64,000 bases of DNA from Carex sylvatica (GCA_964058845.1 CAXKVR010000451.1:1-64000), one strand, 5' to 3'; shown: positions 27,762 through 41,130, numbered from the stretch's first letter. Notes: generated by a model not told the origin, from the letters alone. Numbers and translations are program-made.

Positions 27762-29245
27762 GGTGATAACGCAACAAAAACTACAGAGAAAAGATAGGAA
27801 TTAAAATAAAACAAGGGAATTTTTATGGCTAAAGATGATGGAGAGGAGAAGAATATTTTGAATAGACTTGGCTCATGTACATTGAGCAGATAAGAAGAAG
27901 GTCGAGTCTTGAGGTGTATGTGAAAAAGGTCTAGAATGCATCGCTTTTAAGGATGAAGTGTTTGGTGGAAGGTAGTGATGATGTGGCGCTATGCACTGCC
28001 ACGACTGGCTGGAGCTGCTTCCCTTGGATGACGAACTGAGAGCGTTGCCTTGCCATCTTCCCAGGTACCTGACTCAATACAATTGAAACGGACGGCCCAG
28101 GTTTACTCTCAGCCGGTGTCTATTCGGGATGGCGAAGGGAGACCAGATTATTGGTGCTTTTAGATTCGTGCCAAGTTAAAAGACGGATCCTGAAACGTCC
28201 GTTTCAATTACTCTGCGGGGATGTGAATTCCGTTTATCCAGGTGTTTGTGTGCGTAGTCTGTGACTGTGTTAAAAGAACCCAGCCAAAAAATTTACTTTA
28301 GTCAGTTCATTGACTAAACGTCTGTTTCAATTAGACTTAATTGTATGTAATCTACTAATTATATCAACTATATATCCCAATAATTGAAATATGAAAACGT
28401 TTTCAATAAGACAACAAATTTACTCAATCATCATAGATGTGAATGCATTAGAAGCCAATAAACTTCAAAAGCCTAACATAAATTCCAAAATGTTTTCCGG
28501 GCCATAATGAACTCAATAATGTACCGATGTTTGACCCGGCCTATTAGATTTGGCAAATAAGATCAGAATGTATTCATTGGTTGTTTAGCTTCATCCATTC
28601 GGTTTCATAATAACGCACCATAAGCAAAACATTTTCTTTTCCCTAAACTTATACAGTTGATTTTAAACCGCATGCTACATATATACCAAGTAATCAGAAA
28701 TTTTCAAGCCACGAAATAGTATTCTTTTGTATCTTCGGAGTTCAGATCAAATATTAAACGATTCAGAGAAGCATATCAACAGCAATACCAGAAAAGAAAG
28801 CAAGACTATTCATTGTGACATTATGTGTTGAAGAGAAAGAAAACCTGTCCCAAACTCGAGAATAACATGATATTGGATATAAACTTGTGTTAAATACAAG
28901 CCAAGTACAAAATTTTAAATTTATAAACAATTTAGGCTTAAGATAAATACAGCATTGGCAGAGAAGTAACAACAGGTTACCGGTAGATGGGCTATCGAGC
29001 AAACCCGGGGAACTATTAGCGGTGCTCTTCCTTTTTGTCACATTTTCTCTGCATGCTCAGCAATCTATACATTCAAGCTAAACTTGAATTTTCGTGCTAA
29101 ACTTAATACATTTCCAACAAAATAGTTCTATTTGTTAATTATTTTATGACACTGTCACAGTACTAAGACTTCTCTAGAATCAACAGAAAATTCTATATAC
29201 ATTGTAAGACAATACTGAAATAGATAACTTCCTATTGCAAGATTT
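27762..29245. other. LIL3 promoter and OR 3' region
   Basis: The LIL3 upstream sequence contains TTGAAACGGACGG at 28084-28096 and its complement CGTCCGTTTCAATTAC at 28196-28211, with a third degenerate copy at 28319. This inverted repeat of about 130 bp could be a small MITE or a regulatory hairpin. Towards 29245 the sequence should be the OR 3' UTR. No other gene was seen. Confidence 0.45.
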
Positions 29246-32200
29246 CTAGTCGAACGGATCTATCCGAGGGTCATGCTCACTAGCCATGGCCATTCCTGTG
29301 CAGAGGCATGTCGGGCACATCACCTGCACATTACATACAACATATCGATACCAAGATGAGGAGGACTACCGTATACCCAGATGCCAAATCACATTATTTA
29401 GGCAACTAACATCATTTCTAAGACGTGTGCAACAAAACTCAATATTTTAACATAGTTCATATGCCAATCTAAAAATTTGAATATTAATATGAATGACACC
29501 CAACCATTTTGGAGGTATTTGCAAATCAATGCAAGCAATAGAAGTCTAAGGCTAAGTCAATGGAAATGGACTAAAAGTAGCAGTGTAGCACAATTACACT
29601 CACAAAATAGCTCACCCTTTCTAGCAAATCCAGTGAGGACAAAATTCTCAAAACACAATGAAATACTATTTTTTTCCATTATCCTACCCAAACAAAAAGC
29701 AGATGAATTTTCTTTGCAAATATCAAAAATTACTTGATATAATTTTCAGAAGTTTCACCCTTCAATACTTAGTACTTTATTGTTTATTTTGCTATATGTT
29801 GACAATTAACTCTAATTTTAAAACAGACAACAACAAATGTCAAAAGTTCGTCAAATCCAAAACTACAACTATTGTTATTTCCTTTATCATGTAGATAGAT
29901 ATCAGGTTTGGTGATGTGAGAATTGTTAGGCCACCAATCAAATTTCAATATAACTAAATAACTAATTTTCAAATTGTTCGGTGGGTAGCCAACAGCTTTC
30001 AAATTGCACCAATTCTGACAAAAAAGCCTATATAAATCACAGAGAAGGCAGCTATAATTTTAAACTATCTATTTTGATTTGTTGGTTGCCACAACTTCTC
30101 AAATCTCAATCATGCATGTTATCAATATAACCTATCCCTTAACTAATTGAGGTACCGAGGTTTAAGAAGTGTTCAGTGTTAACTCCTGTCAAGAGCTAAA
30201 CAGATACTAAAATAAATAATTAAGTGTCAACGGTTGTCAGAAATGCATTATAATTTGACTAAAAAAAAAACAATTAAGGCCAGGTTGCTCAATCTTATGA
30301 CAAGCGTAATAATTAAGAAATGATTGTTGACCATGGGCTCTGATTGTTCATCTATTTTTCAAAATTGGGTGCGGAAATATCAATACCCAACGTAGCTATC
30401 AAAATCTACATTTTACATATATGGATAATCTAAATTTAATAGAAGTTAATTTATATATACTAGATTAAATCTGAAAGTATTTAGGATTAACTCTGTCCAG
30501 ACAGCGACTTTGTTGTCAACGTATATATCCCTTAAATGGTATTATATGAAAAGGAGGAGACATGAAATCATACTTTGCCAGCTCCAGAACAGTTGGGGCA
30601 TCTCTCGGTCTGTGGAGCAGATAAAGGTTGAGTACTGCTGCTAGCTGTCGAAGCTGGCTCTGCCAATACAAGTGCTCCTGTGCTCGAACAACGAGCACAT
30701 GCCAGATACCCTGCATACATCATAGGAAACCTGTCAAATACTTCCAGGAGGCAATGCAAACGAATTATATTCAAGTAATGGCAGAGGCAGATCCATCTAT
30801 AGTGAATTTGTACTTATGCATGAAATTTTAAGAGTAAAATGCTAGTGGATATTGTAAAATAGACTCCCACAGGCAGTGTGAAATTTTTAATTGATCCTGA
30901 TTCACGTTTGACCCCCATAGCTTGAAGTCTGGCTCTGCCCCTGAGTAATGGCACACCCTCACTATCCTGACCAAAAATTGAAATAGAAGACCCTGCCAAT
31001 TTGGATACCTACTAAATCTAGTTTACACCACATTTCAATTCCAAAATCATGCGATGTACTTACTATACCGCTCACAAAAACAATAACTAGGCTAGGCTTT
31101 CCTGAAGCTTTTCTTTGTTTTAAAATTTAAACTGGGGATTGATAAATATTTACTAAGGATTTTCACTTCTAATGTACGGGCCAAAGATGCAACAAAAAAT
31201 AGAACCCAAAAAAAAAATGATGACTACCCAGTGGTATATGTTCTCCTTGTATATGCTGACTGGATTCATACGATACCAGCATGTTCTGGCAGTATACCGG
31301 TACCACCTGCGTGATAATACAAGACTTACCAGTTCCAAGGCAGTATTTGCATCTTTTGTGCTCCTGTTGCTTGACATTATTAATCTCAACAACCATCAAT
31401 GCCGATATTACCCCTACTGCGCCCCCAGAGAAAGAAGCCACTATCGGATCGACCTGACTGTCAAGTTCATATTAAAAGAAATTAGCAAAAAGAAAACACA
31501 AGCAAAGAGAAAAAGAAAAATAGAGTGCTTCAGATACCTACTGATGCAACTAACAAATAACTAACTTAGATGGGATTTTGACATGTTTTACAAGAAAAGA
31601 AGCACCTTAATTGCATAGGCAAGTGAACATTCCTAATGAAATCTTCATATGTTGTACCTCCAAGCCCCAACCTAAGCTCGAGCTGTAAAATTAGAAATCC
31701 ACAAAACAACGAATGAACAGACCAATCTAAGCTAATCATAAAATTAGTGTATTTAAAATACCTAATTATATAAGCTAAAATAAGCAAAGCTAAGCTGATA
31801 GTGCCAAAAGTACCAACTTGAATCAACCCTATTACAGGCCAACCGTATTATAAATACGAACCTGTTAAAATGTTCTTGATTAACTAGTTTGTGGTTGGCA
31901 TCATATTTAAAGTTTGCTATACTATCAGTTATTCTTATGACGCTAGACTCTAGTAGGTCAAGAATATGCAAGTTGCAATACATCTTCGTAAATTTTAATC
32001 AGTAACCATTAATAGTGATCAATAAGATCATGGTTCACAACTTTATCTTATTTAAAAATTAATAATCTATAAGGTAACTTACAATTGGTGCAAGAAGACC
32101 ACCAAACAAAATTATTCCAGCAATTAGAGAGAAACACACTGCATAATAAATCTTTAGATTTGCAGGAGTCTGAAATTACAGAAAAATTAAAAAATCAATT

Positions 32201-33405
32201 AGCTTGTCCTGAAAACAGAATGAATATAGAACAATTAATCAACAATTTCCAAAATACCCTTACTGATGACATTTTCAAAAAGCTTCCTAACACATATATA
32301 ACACACTGACAATCGTGTTACTTTACTCACCAAGGGAGGGAGAAATGGAATGAAGGAGGGGAAATCAGGCAGTTCGTTTTCCTGCTCTTCATTTAAGATG
32401 CCAAGCTCAGCATTTCTTATTCTCTGCTGTATCCTTAACCTACGGATCTGTATCAATATATACTTGTGTAACGCGCGCACGCTTTTATTAAAAAAAAAAA
32501 CTTGACTGCTTAGTCTGCTTTTATAAGAGATTTACAGGGAATATTGTGATAGTCTGGTGTGTGGAACTAATTCCATTTCCTAACCCAACCTTTTCACATC
32601 TAATTAATGCAATGAAGAAATCTAAGTGGACTCTTACTGAAAAAGTTTGGTATAATAATAAAGACAAGTTGAACCGTACCTCCTCCATGTGGAGAAAGAT
32701 TTTGTTTCTGCGGCTTCTAATGTTATCCTGTATCTCTTGTAAATCGAATTTTGCAAAGTCTTCTAACGTTTCTGGCCCTTCTATAATACAAAACCTGCAT
32801 TCAATAAATTCAATCAGTATCAAAAGGAATTGTGGTATCAGATAGTTCCATGTCACAAAAAAGACCCCCCCAAAACAAAAAGCAAAACGAAAAAGATAAC
32901 AATACAAGTTCCACAAACATTGTTCTATTGCGCACAGAATTGGAATTGAACCAGCCAGGCTTTGTACCAGTACGAACTAGAAAAGGACCCGGAACTGACT
33001 CAATTAGTTCTGATCATTCTTCTTTAATGTGTTCAACCTATCTCCTCTAGAAAGAACCAGCAGTCAGTAAAACAAGATGGAGATTATTTCTCAACCTTGG
33101 TTGAACCCAACTAAGCTCCTATTCGCCATTTCATCAACTAATATCATCTCAAATTCTGATTAAATGCCGAAATATATGAGAACGAACCCAGCAGCATTTT
33201 TGTCGTTCAGATCGGGCGGACCAGCCATGCTATCGCCTGAAAACGAAGAAGATGAAGAAGGCGGCGGAATATCCGAACTGCTGGATGAAATCACACGCCA
33301 TCCGACAGTTCGACGAGTAGTGATGAACCTTCTAGAAGAAGGATTAGGGATGTAGAGTGTCTTGGGAGAGAAGGCATATGTCAGGATGCGTCCCGAGCAG
33401 AGCAT
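29246..33405 (-). CDS. OR: ORANGE protein (DnaJ-type zinc-finger, plastid)
   Basis: Exons on the minus strand: 33405-33188, 32794-32680, 32447-32331, 32169-32083, 31682-31606, 31457-31330, 30710-30574, 29323-29246. The joined frame is open and gives 318 aa, close to known OR proteins. OR is a plastid membrane holdase that stabilises phytoene synthase and promotes carotenoid storage. Residues 1-70 look like a Ser/Arg-rich transit peptide. The conserved part follows (GFCIIEGPETLEDFAKF, EIQDNIRSRRNKIFLHMEE, LGILNEEQENELPDFP). Two membrane helices come next (YYAVCFSLIAGIILFGGLLA and FSGGAVGVISALMVVEI). The zinc domain has four CxxCxxxG units (CKYCLGTG, CARCSSTG, CPNCSGAG, CPTCLCTG), ending ASEHDPRIDPFD. 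R101 occupies the position of the melon and Arabidopsis 'golden' Arg-to-His change, so this is the ordinary allele. The ATG at 33405 is preferred because the frame gives a good transit peptide from it. Confidence 0.96.
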
Positions 33406-35197
33406 CACTGCTCTTCGGCGGTGGCCGTGGCGGTGCTTTGAGTTTGTGAATCTGTTGGTGGAGAAGAGACTGGGTGGGAGCAGTGGGAGAAGAATGGAGA
33501 GAGGGGAATCAGGGAATGTGTAATTTCAACTGACACGTGGCAGGAAGAGGAACAAGGGACGGTGTCGGTGGGTTTTACAGTATTTAAAGAGAAAGTATTT
33601 CGTGCTCTACCCAACCCAACCAAGCGGCACTACACAAGACTAGAGTCCGTGTCCGCGACCATACCGCCATACCGGTTATGGAGAGACTTTTACCTACTAT
33701 TTTACAATGCTTTTTAAAAGTAAAGATTGGACGTAAAGCTATTTAATTATTTAATTAATATTTTTATAATATAATAAATAATTTTTTTCATTCGAATTTT
33801 AAACTCATAATTTTTTTATACAGAGATCAAGATTATTTTACAATGTTAAATTTAGTGTTGAAAAAAAACATTTGTTTAGACCGATTAATCGGCTAATTAG
33901 TCGTTAGCGGTAATCAAATCGTTACGGATGTTTTATGATTAATTAACTGATTATTATTTATTATGACCAATTATTTCTGATTATTCCTGGTTAATCGCAT
34001 GGTGGTACTTTGTTCGTTCAATAACCGCGCATACTGTTATTTATAACACTGGTTAAATCGGACCGAACATCGAACCATCAAAACTTCGATTTAACAGTTC
34101 ACTGGTCAAATTGATAGTTCAACTTATTCAATTGTTGATTTTTTAAAACATAAATAACTTATTATCTAAAAATCAAACTGGTTATTTACTTTTGCGTCTT
34201 CTAACCAAAAACATTGAGAAACTATTGAGTATATATATGGTTGAACACAACATATAACTCTAATAAAGAAGAACATGTCAAAAAAACATAGAGATAATAG
34301 AAAAACAACTAAGTTCAACATTCTGATAATGCGATATACTTAACAGTTGACATATAATTTTTCGGAAGTAGCCTCACACATACATTTAAAGTAGTCTCAT
34401 AGAACAAAATAACAGTTTAATATCTCTAATATAAGAAATGCAAAGTCGTTTGTTATAAATCACGATCAACTTTTTATTCTCACAATATTTTTTCTTGTGT
34501 GTCTCACTAAAGTGCTTGCAAATTTTTTGGTTCCAACATGGTAAGAAATTAAAAGGAGCTCAACAGATATGTAAGATTTAAATTCCATGGAAAAGAACAG
34601 AGACAACCATTAGAATTTTAACATCATAATATTGATACAAGAGTTGCAAAAAAAAAATAATCTATACAAGTCATAAGGTCAAATGAGACTAACACTAAAT
34701 TAGGATAAATTTGGGATCATTTAAGCCCGTAAGAGAGACCTGGGTGGCTGGGACTCCAAATATTAGTTGAATTACAGAGACAATTTAGAATTTCAACTTT
34801 ATCCAATCCATACCAGTTCAACTTGATCCATTTCGTAGACGATAACTTCTCAAGAATTGTATCTCTATTATCCAATCATTCTTGATAGTTGTGTTATACT
34901 TAGTTAACTATTAAATTAATTACGTAAATAAATTTTAATAAAATTTAGATCTTTAAAAATATGTATATATATGTGAAATGAATATCTTTTAATATTTTAT
35001 TTAATATGTAATAAAAAAATTATTATATTAGTATTATTTATTATTTACCTATTACTATTTTGTTATTTGGCAATCATGACAGGTAAGGATAGAGTACGGT
35101 TAAAGTAATTCGTAGTGGATAAAAGTAAGATATGAATAAAAATAATTTGTACTTTCATCCAACTCTTATCATAATAGCCGTTAACACTCTACGTAAC
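33406..35197. other. OR upstream region, then transposon remnants
   Basis: The first ~250 bp are the likely OR promoter and leader (C/T-rich on the OR strand). At 33866-34030 a remnant with GACCGATTAATCGGC, ending ATTTATAACACTGG, matches the one ending near 3898. At 34035-34870 lies a decayed repeat with GGTCAAATTGATAGTTCAAC words related to 49417-49905. No gene was recognised. Confidence 0.4.
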
Positions 35198-36145
35198 TAG
35201 AGGTGCTATCGGGTCGGGTCGGGTCCGGATACTATTATATTTGGATTCGTATCCTAAAAGTGTTTGGGTCCAAATTTCGATCCATATACTTATTTGTTTC
35301 AAATCGGGTCCGGATCCGGATACCTATCTACCCGTAGATATTTCGGATTCAGTCTTTCAGTTCCGGGTAGATAGATACCCATAACTTGTTTGTAGATTAT
35401 CGGGTCCGGTTCGGATACGGAGTGGTTCCGGATCTGGAGAAGATATATGTCACAAAAAAATTAGAAAGATGGAGAGAAATAAACTTTTGAAAATAAAAAT
35501 ATTGAAGAAGAGATATAATTTTTAGAAAGTAAAATATTGGAGATGACGATTTTCTTTTCTATGGTTTAAAACATCTATGAATGAAATACTAATAATTTAT
35601 AGAAATGACATATCAATGAGAGCAATAAATTTTCATTATTATGCAGAGAATATCAAGGCAAATATTGAAGGATGTATTAATAGTAATAAATTTTATTTAA
35701 AAAATTAATGCGGCTGTTATGGAAGGAATAAATTTGACATCCATTTATGTGTATAAACTTATGTGTATAAACATAGCGAATATGTGACTGCATTCTATTT
35801 TCTCACATTAAAAAAGTACTGGCTCACCACGACTTATGCAAAAATTAATATGCAAAGTTGTATTTTTATATATGTTTTATCGGGTATTTATACGGCTATC
35901 GGGTCGGGTTCGGTTATGGGTCGGATAATTAAATGAAACCAATATCCTATCCATTACAGTATCGGTTTCGGTTCGGATCCGGGTTGAATATTAAATTATT
36001 AATTTTGTAACCGTACCCATAATTTAATCAGTTATATTTTTTAAACCATATTCTATCCAAATTAATCGGATCCGGATCAGTTTCAGATCAAATCTAATTC
36101 GGTTCCAGATCAGATCTGAATAATCGAATAAAAGTAGCACCTCTA
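35198..36145. mobile_element. hAT-like non-autonomous element (TAGAGGTGCTA family)
   Basis: The ends are TAGAGGTGCTAT on the left and GTAGCACCTCTA on the right. The 8-mer TACGTAAC flanks it exactly at 35190-35197 and 36146-36153. The subterminal regions carry many GGGTCGGGTC and GATCCGGATC words. No transposase remains. The right end is clearly related to sequence at 60466 and 63931. Confidence 0.9.
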
Positions 36146-37575
36146 TACGTAACATGTACTTCATTTCTCTTCGAAGAACATGCCACGCATGTTGTTTACC
36201 TCTTGGAGAGAAACTCTTCCGAGTAAAACGCAATGATAAGGTTGCGTGGTGCTATGCTTCGAAAATTTCATATATTGGTTTGTAGATTTAATTTATTTTT
36301 TTCTAAATGCTACAGAAAAGAAAACCCAAGAGATTTTATTGGTACGTAATCGCAACTGTCTGATTCGTTCAGAATTTTTTTTTTTAAAAAGTCTCATATA
36401 AGAACATCTTAATTTCTAAATAGCAGTTAACTACTAAATAAAAATTAAGTCGCTCTTAATTTATAAACCTCCACATCTCTAAAATTAAAATTAAAATTTC
36501 TATTAAAACACATCAGTCATTAAAAAAAATTCTACATGAGAAAGAAAATTCAAGCAATAATTTTATTAGCATGAAATTTATAAACGATTTTTTAATAAGA
36601 AACTCGAGTACATTTATAAAATAAAAATAAAAATTACCATTTCAGATTAAAAATTGTAATAATACGAGAGATGAGAGCTGTGATATTTTAAAAATATTAT
36701 TAATATATACGAGTCTTTAAACAAACCCAATTCCAAGGACACCGTGGCGCGCACAAGGAAATTATCTCATTCAGGAAGCGGATCTACACGCCTAGATGGT
36801 GACAGAGTAAAATTGTGGATATAGTTTGGATAGGAGCGACAAACCAAAATTTGCTCCAACGATTGTTGATAGAGGATAATTTGTGGGCCAGCTATTGAAA
36901 GATACTGAAGAGCAACTGATGGCAAGAATAAATTGAGAGAATGTGAAGATTGTTGCCAAAAATCTGCAACGGAATTGATTATTGATGATGAAAACAATTA
37001 TAATCCTTCAATTGTTGAAGTATCAATTAGTAACTTACAAGCGTCGGCGCTTAAAAAAAACATGATGGATCCAACTATTAAATTGTTTATTTTTATTTTT
37101 AAGCATCAGTCGTTGGTATCCGAAAATTTAATACGAATATCTGATATTTGAATATCCATACGAATATGATTTTGATTTTTAATTATCCGAATATAAATAA
37201 TATATATATATCATATAATTTAATATATATTATGAAAAATATTTATGTATATATCTACGGATATTCAATATCCAATCCGTATCCGTAAGTAAATCGGATA
37301 CATATATATTTTTAGCACTATCTGATCCGTTTGCATCCCTACGAATTACTGTTAAAAATTGTATATAGTATAAACTATATAAAAAGTTCAGTTTGAAAAC
37401 AAATTATATACGAAGTTGTTTTAAATATTTAAATACATGTATTAAATCTTCAAAATGTAATCATATATTAATTCCATGATCCATCATATCTCTTAAAACC
37501 TTACCTAATGACTGTATTATCTTTATTTAATTAAGTGGTAATTCTAGCGTACCACTTAAGGGGGGTTGCGAGTGC
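36146..37575. other. Intergenic with an Ac-like fragment
   Basis: Bases 37120-37345 are rich in ATATCCGTAT/CGGATA words and end TTTGCATCCCTACG, resembling the right end of an Ac-type hAT element. No left end or duplication was found. The rest is AT-rich with no frame recognised. Confidence 0.4.
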
Positions 37576-37584
37576 TGAATATAG

Positions 37585-37726
37585 CCGACATTTTTATTTT
37601 TACCAAAAAAAAAATTTATTTTATTAAAAATAATCAAGATTTAAAAATAATTTTAAAAATACCCAACCCGTGGAAATTTTCCACGGGCCAGAATTTTAAT
37701 TCCAACCCGTGGAATTTTTCCACGGG

Positions 37727-37765
<39 letters not shown>

Positions 37766-38833
37766 AACAGAAATTTATATTTACTTTTTATTTTTTTATG
37801 AAAATATTAGAAATGTTGGATATATTTTTTTGAAAATAGATGTAATACAATACAATTTGATTTATTAGAAAGATTGTAACAAATAATCCGATCAATATTT
37901 TTCAGGCCGGATTTTTCGCGGCTGTAAGAAAAATTAATATATTTCATTATGTGTTCTTGTAAAAAAATAAAAATGCATGAATTCTGAGTTATTGATCCCG
38001 GTTCAAAAGTCACTTCTAGGTAATATAGAAATTATTGTGATCCTTCTAGTACATTTAATTTATAAAAAGTTGTATCTATTTTGAGAATTTTTTTTGAATA
38101 ATAATCATTAAATAACTTTAAGTTTTTTTTTTTTTTTTTTTTTTACAAAAACAGAAATTTATATTTACTTTTTATTTTTTTATGAAAATATTAGAAATGT
38201 TGGATTTTTTTTTTGAAAATAGATGGAATACAATACAATTTGATTTATTAGAAAGATTGTAACAAATAATCCGATCAATATTTTTCAGGCCGGATTTTTC
38301 GCGGCTGTAAGAAAAATTAATATATTTCATTATGTGTTCTTGTAAAAAAATAAAAATGCATGAATTCTGAGTTATTGATCCCGGTTCAAAAGTCACTTCT
38401 AGGTAATATAGAAATTATTGTGATCCTTCTAGTACATTTAATTTATAAAAAGTTGTATCTATTTTTAAAAAAAAAACTTAAAGTTATTTAATGATTATTA
38501 TTCAAAAAAAATTCTCAAAATAGATACAACTTTTTATAAATTAAATGTACTAGAAGGATCACAATAATTTCTATATTACCTAGAAGTGACTTTTGAACCG
38601 GGATCAATAACTCAGAATTCATGCATTTTTATTTTTTTACAAGAACACATAATGAAATATATTAATTTTTCTTACAGCCGCGAAAAATCCGGCCTGAAAA
38701 ATATTGATCGGATTATTTGTTACAATCTTTCTAATAAATCAAATTGTATTGTATTACATCTATTTTCAAAAAAATATATCCAACATTTCTAATATTTTCA
38801 TAAAAAAATAAAAAGTAAATATAAATTTCTGTT

Positions 38834-38870
<37 letters not shown>

Positions 38871-39012
38871 CCCATGGAAAAATTCCACGGGTTGGAATTA
38901 AAATTCTGGCCCGTGGAAAATTTCCACGGGTTGGGTATTTTTAAAATTATTTTTAAATCTTAGTTATTTTTAATAAAATAATTTTTTTTTTGGGTAAAAA
39001 TAAAAATGTCGG
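37585..39012. mobile_element. Fold-back MULE with three copies of one arm
   Basis: It starts CCGACATTTTTATTTTTACC and ends with the complement. TGAATATAG flanks it at 37576-37584 and 39013-39021. Each end carries two hairpins, CCCGTGGAAATTTTCCACGGG-like and CCGTGGAATTTTTCCACGG (one base changed at the right). One ~350-bp arm segment occurs three times: direct at about 37780-38100, direct again at 38140-38470, and inverted at 38480-38830, nearly identical. Any transcript would form a very long hairpin. The 68-74 codon frames repeated here are by-products of the triplication. It is 1428 bp. Confidence 0.9.
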
Positions 39013-39087
39013 TGAATATAGAGTTAAAAAATATTGCGCCTCGGCTCAGTTTCCTTGGTGGTAGAACCGTAGAAGGCATACAAAGAA

Positions 39088-39299
39088 GAGAATAAATCTA
39101 CTGCGATTCGAATTAGATAAATAATACCCTTAAATTTCTGTTTTTTTTAAATCTAACTGTTAATTTGTTTTAAGATGTGTGTACAGAAAAATCAGCTATT
39201 TGGAGATGCGTACACAAAAAAAATTGAATAGTTAGATTTAAAAAAACAAAAATTTCAAGATACTGTTCATCTAATTCGGTTCGCATCAAATTTATTCCT
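39088..39299. mobile_element. Small MULE-type MITE (AATAAATCTGCTACGAT family)
   Basis: The inverted ends GAGAATAAATCTACTGCGAT and TTCGCATCAAATTTATTCCT are flanked by the 9-mer TACAAAGAA at 39079-39087 and 39300-39308. The interior is a second inverted pair around GTGTACAGAAAAATC. Related to 44354-44517. Confidence 0.75.
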
Positions 39300-39478
39300 T
39301 ACAAAGAACCGCACCACCTCTGGGGTGACACAATTCATAATTTAAGAAGTCGTACGCGACACCCTGGTCCGTATATCTTGATGGTTAATGGATCTTTTTT
39401 TGACAACAGTTGATCAAGTTGAAGCACCTTTTTCATTGGTTCGTCTACTGATCGATTGGGAACGGGATTAGGGGTGTT

Positions 39479-39941
39479 CAAACGGTTCGATTTAATCAGT
39501 TTTGGACTGAACTAAATTAGTTTTTTATTATTTCGGTTTATTGGATCGGTTCGGTTAGATTTTCAAAACCGAATTATAATTTCGGTTCAGTTCAGTTTGA
39601 AAATTTTTAAAACCGAAATAACCGAACCGACCGAACTTTCATATAATATGAATTTGATCCGAACCACCCCGGTTTATTTCTTAATCAATTGCTTTAAATA
39701 CTTGATTTATTTCTAAATATCTTGGTTTATTTCTTAATATACTTCGGTTTATTATAAATCAATTATTTTAAATAATTTTTTTTAATATATTTCGGTTTGA
39801 ACCGAACAAACCGAAATAAAACTTCGGTTCGGTTCGATTGCAATGCTAATTCGGTTCGGTTCTATTTTTAAAACCGAATTATAACTTTGATTTGTCAAGT
39901 TCGGTTCGGTTTCAACCGAACTGAATAGATGAACACCGCTA
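39479..39941. mobile_element. hAT-like MITE (TAGGGGTGTTCA ends)
   Basis: The ends are TAGGGGTGTTCAAACGG and TGAACACCGCTA. AACGGGAT flanks exactly at 39471-39478 and 39942-39949. The interior is a dense array of CGGTTCGGTT and AACCGAAC words, as in many plant hAT MITEs. 463 bp, non-coding. Confidence 0.9.
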
Positions 39942-40217
39942 AACGGGATGATGATTTTATATATGTTAGTTTGATTCTTGGAATGGGGCTCTAGTGGTTT
40001 GACACAACTCGAAGCGGGCAGCCTGTGTCCGGTTTGCTCGTGCCCACTGTCCGGGGTACCTGTGCCACAGTCCGGGGTACCCGTGCCCCAGCTCGGGTAT
40101 AAGACGGGTAAACGGGTACACAGGTAGGGGCATTAAACTGGCAGGGCACAGTTTTTCAGTAAAATACCCAGGCATACCCGGTTCGAATAATACCTGTGCT
40201 CGTTATACCCATACCCG

Positions 40218-41130
40218 TGCCCGCCCCCTTCTTTTTTTTTTTTTTTTCAAATTTTTCAAATTTTTCCCTTTTTTTTATTCTGTTTTTTAATTTCTGTTTT
40301 TTAATTTCTATTTTTAAAATTATGTTTTTATTTTTGTTTTGTAAATTCTGTTTTTTTAAATTCTATTTTTTTATTTCTGTTTTTTTATTTCTATTTTTTA
40401 AATTCTATTTTTTAAATTCTGTTTTTTTTAATTCTGTTTTTTAAATTCTGTTTTTTAATTTATGTTTTTTAAATTCTGTTTTTATTTCTGTTTTTTAATT
40501 TCTGTTTCTTAAATTCTGTTTTTTTAATTATGTTTTTTAATTTCTGTTTTTATAATTTCTGTTTTTTAAATTCTGTTTTTTAATTTCTGTTTTTTAATTT
40601 CTGTTTTTTAAATTCTGTTTTTTAATTTCTGTTTTTTTTTATTTCTGTTTTTAATATCTGTTTTTTAATTTCTATTTTTTAAATTCTGTTTTTTAAATTC
40701 TGTTTTTAAATTCTGTTTTTTAAATTCTGTTTTTAAATTCTGTTTTTTAAATTCTGTTTTTTAATTTCTGTTTTTTAAATTCTGTTTTTTAATTTCTGTT
40801 TTTTAAATTCTGCTTTTTAAATTTTTTTTTAAATTTCTGTTTTTTAAATTCTGTTTTTTAAATTCTGTTTTTTAATTTCTGTTTTTTAAATTCTGTTTTT
40901 TAAATTCTAGTTTTAAAATTCTGTTTTTTAAATTCTGTTTTTTAATTTCTGTTTTTTAAATTCTGTTTTTTAATTCTGTTTTTTAATTTCTGTTTTTTAA
41001 TTTATTTATTTTAATTTATTTATTTTTTTAATTTCTATTTTTAAAATTTTGTTTTTAAAATTTTATTTTTTTATTTTTATTTTTTTAATTTCTGTTTTTT
41101 AAATTCTGTTTTTATTTTGGTTTTTAATTT
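40218..41130. repeat. Degenerate T-rich array (TTCTGTTTTTTAA units)
   Basis: About 65 units of 11-15 bp built on TTCTGTTTTTTAAA run for 0.9 kb with almost no C or G besides the CTG word. The strand asymmetry is extreme. Long open frames here are only Phe/Leu/Ile repeats. Confidence 0.85.

Noticed and set aside
28081..28335. CAATTGAAACGGACG inverted repeats upstream of LIL3
   Set aside because: Could be a MITE or promoter hairpin, but no ends or target duplication could be shown, so only noted in the intergenic entry.
37807..38792. Three near-identical 68-74-codon frames
   Set aside because: They come from the triplicated arm of the fold-back element; no protein-like features.
40170..40200. 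GGTTCGAATAAT as a tRNA T-loop
   Set aside because: No acceptor stem or anticodon arm can be formed around it.
40196..40444. 82-codon frame of almost only Phe, Leu, Ile
   Set aside because: Translation of the T-rich repeat array.
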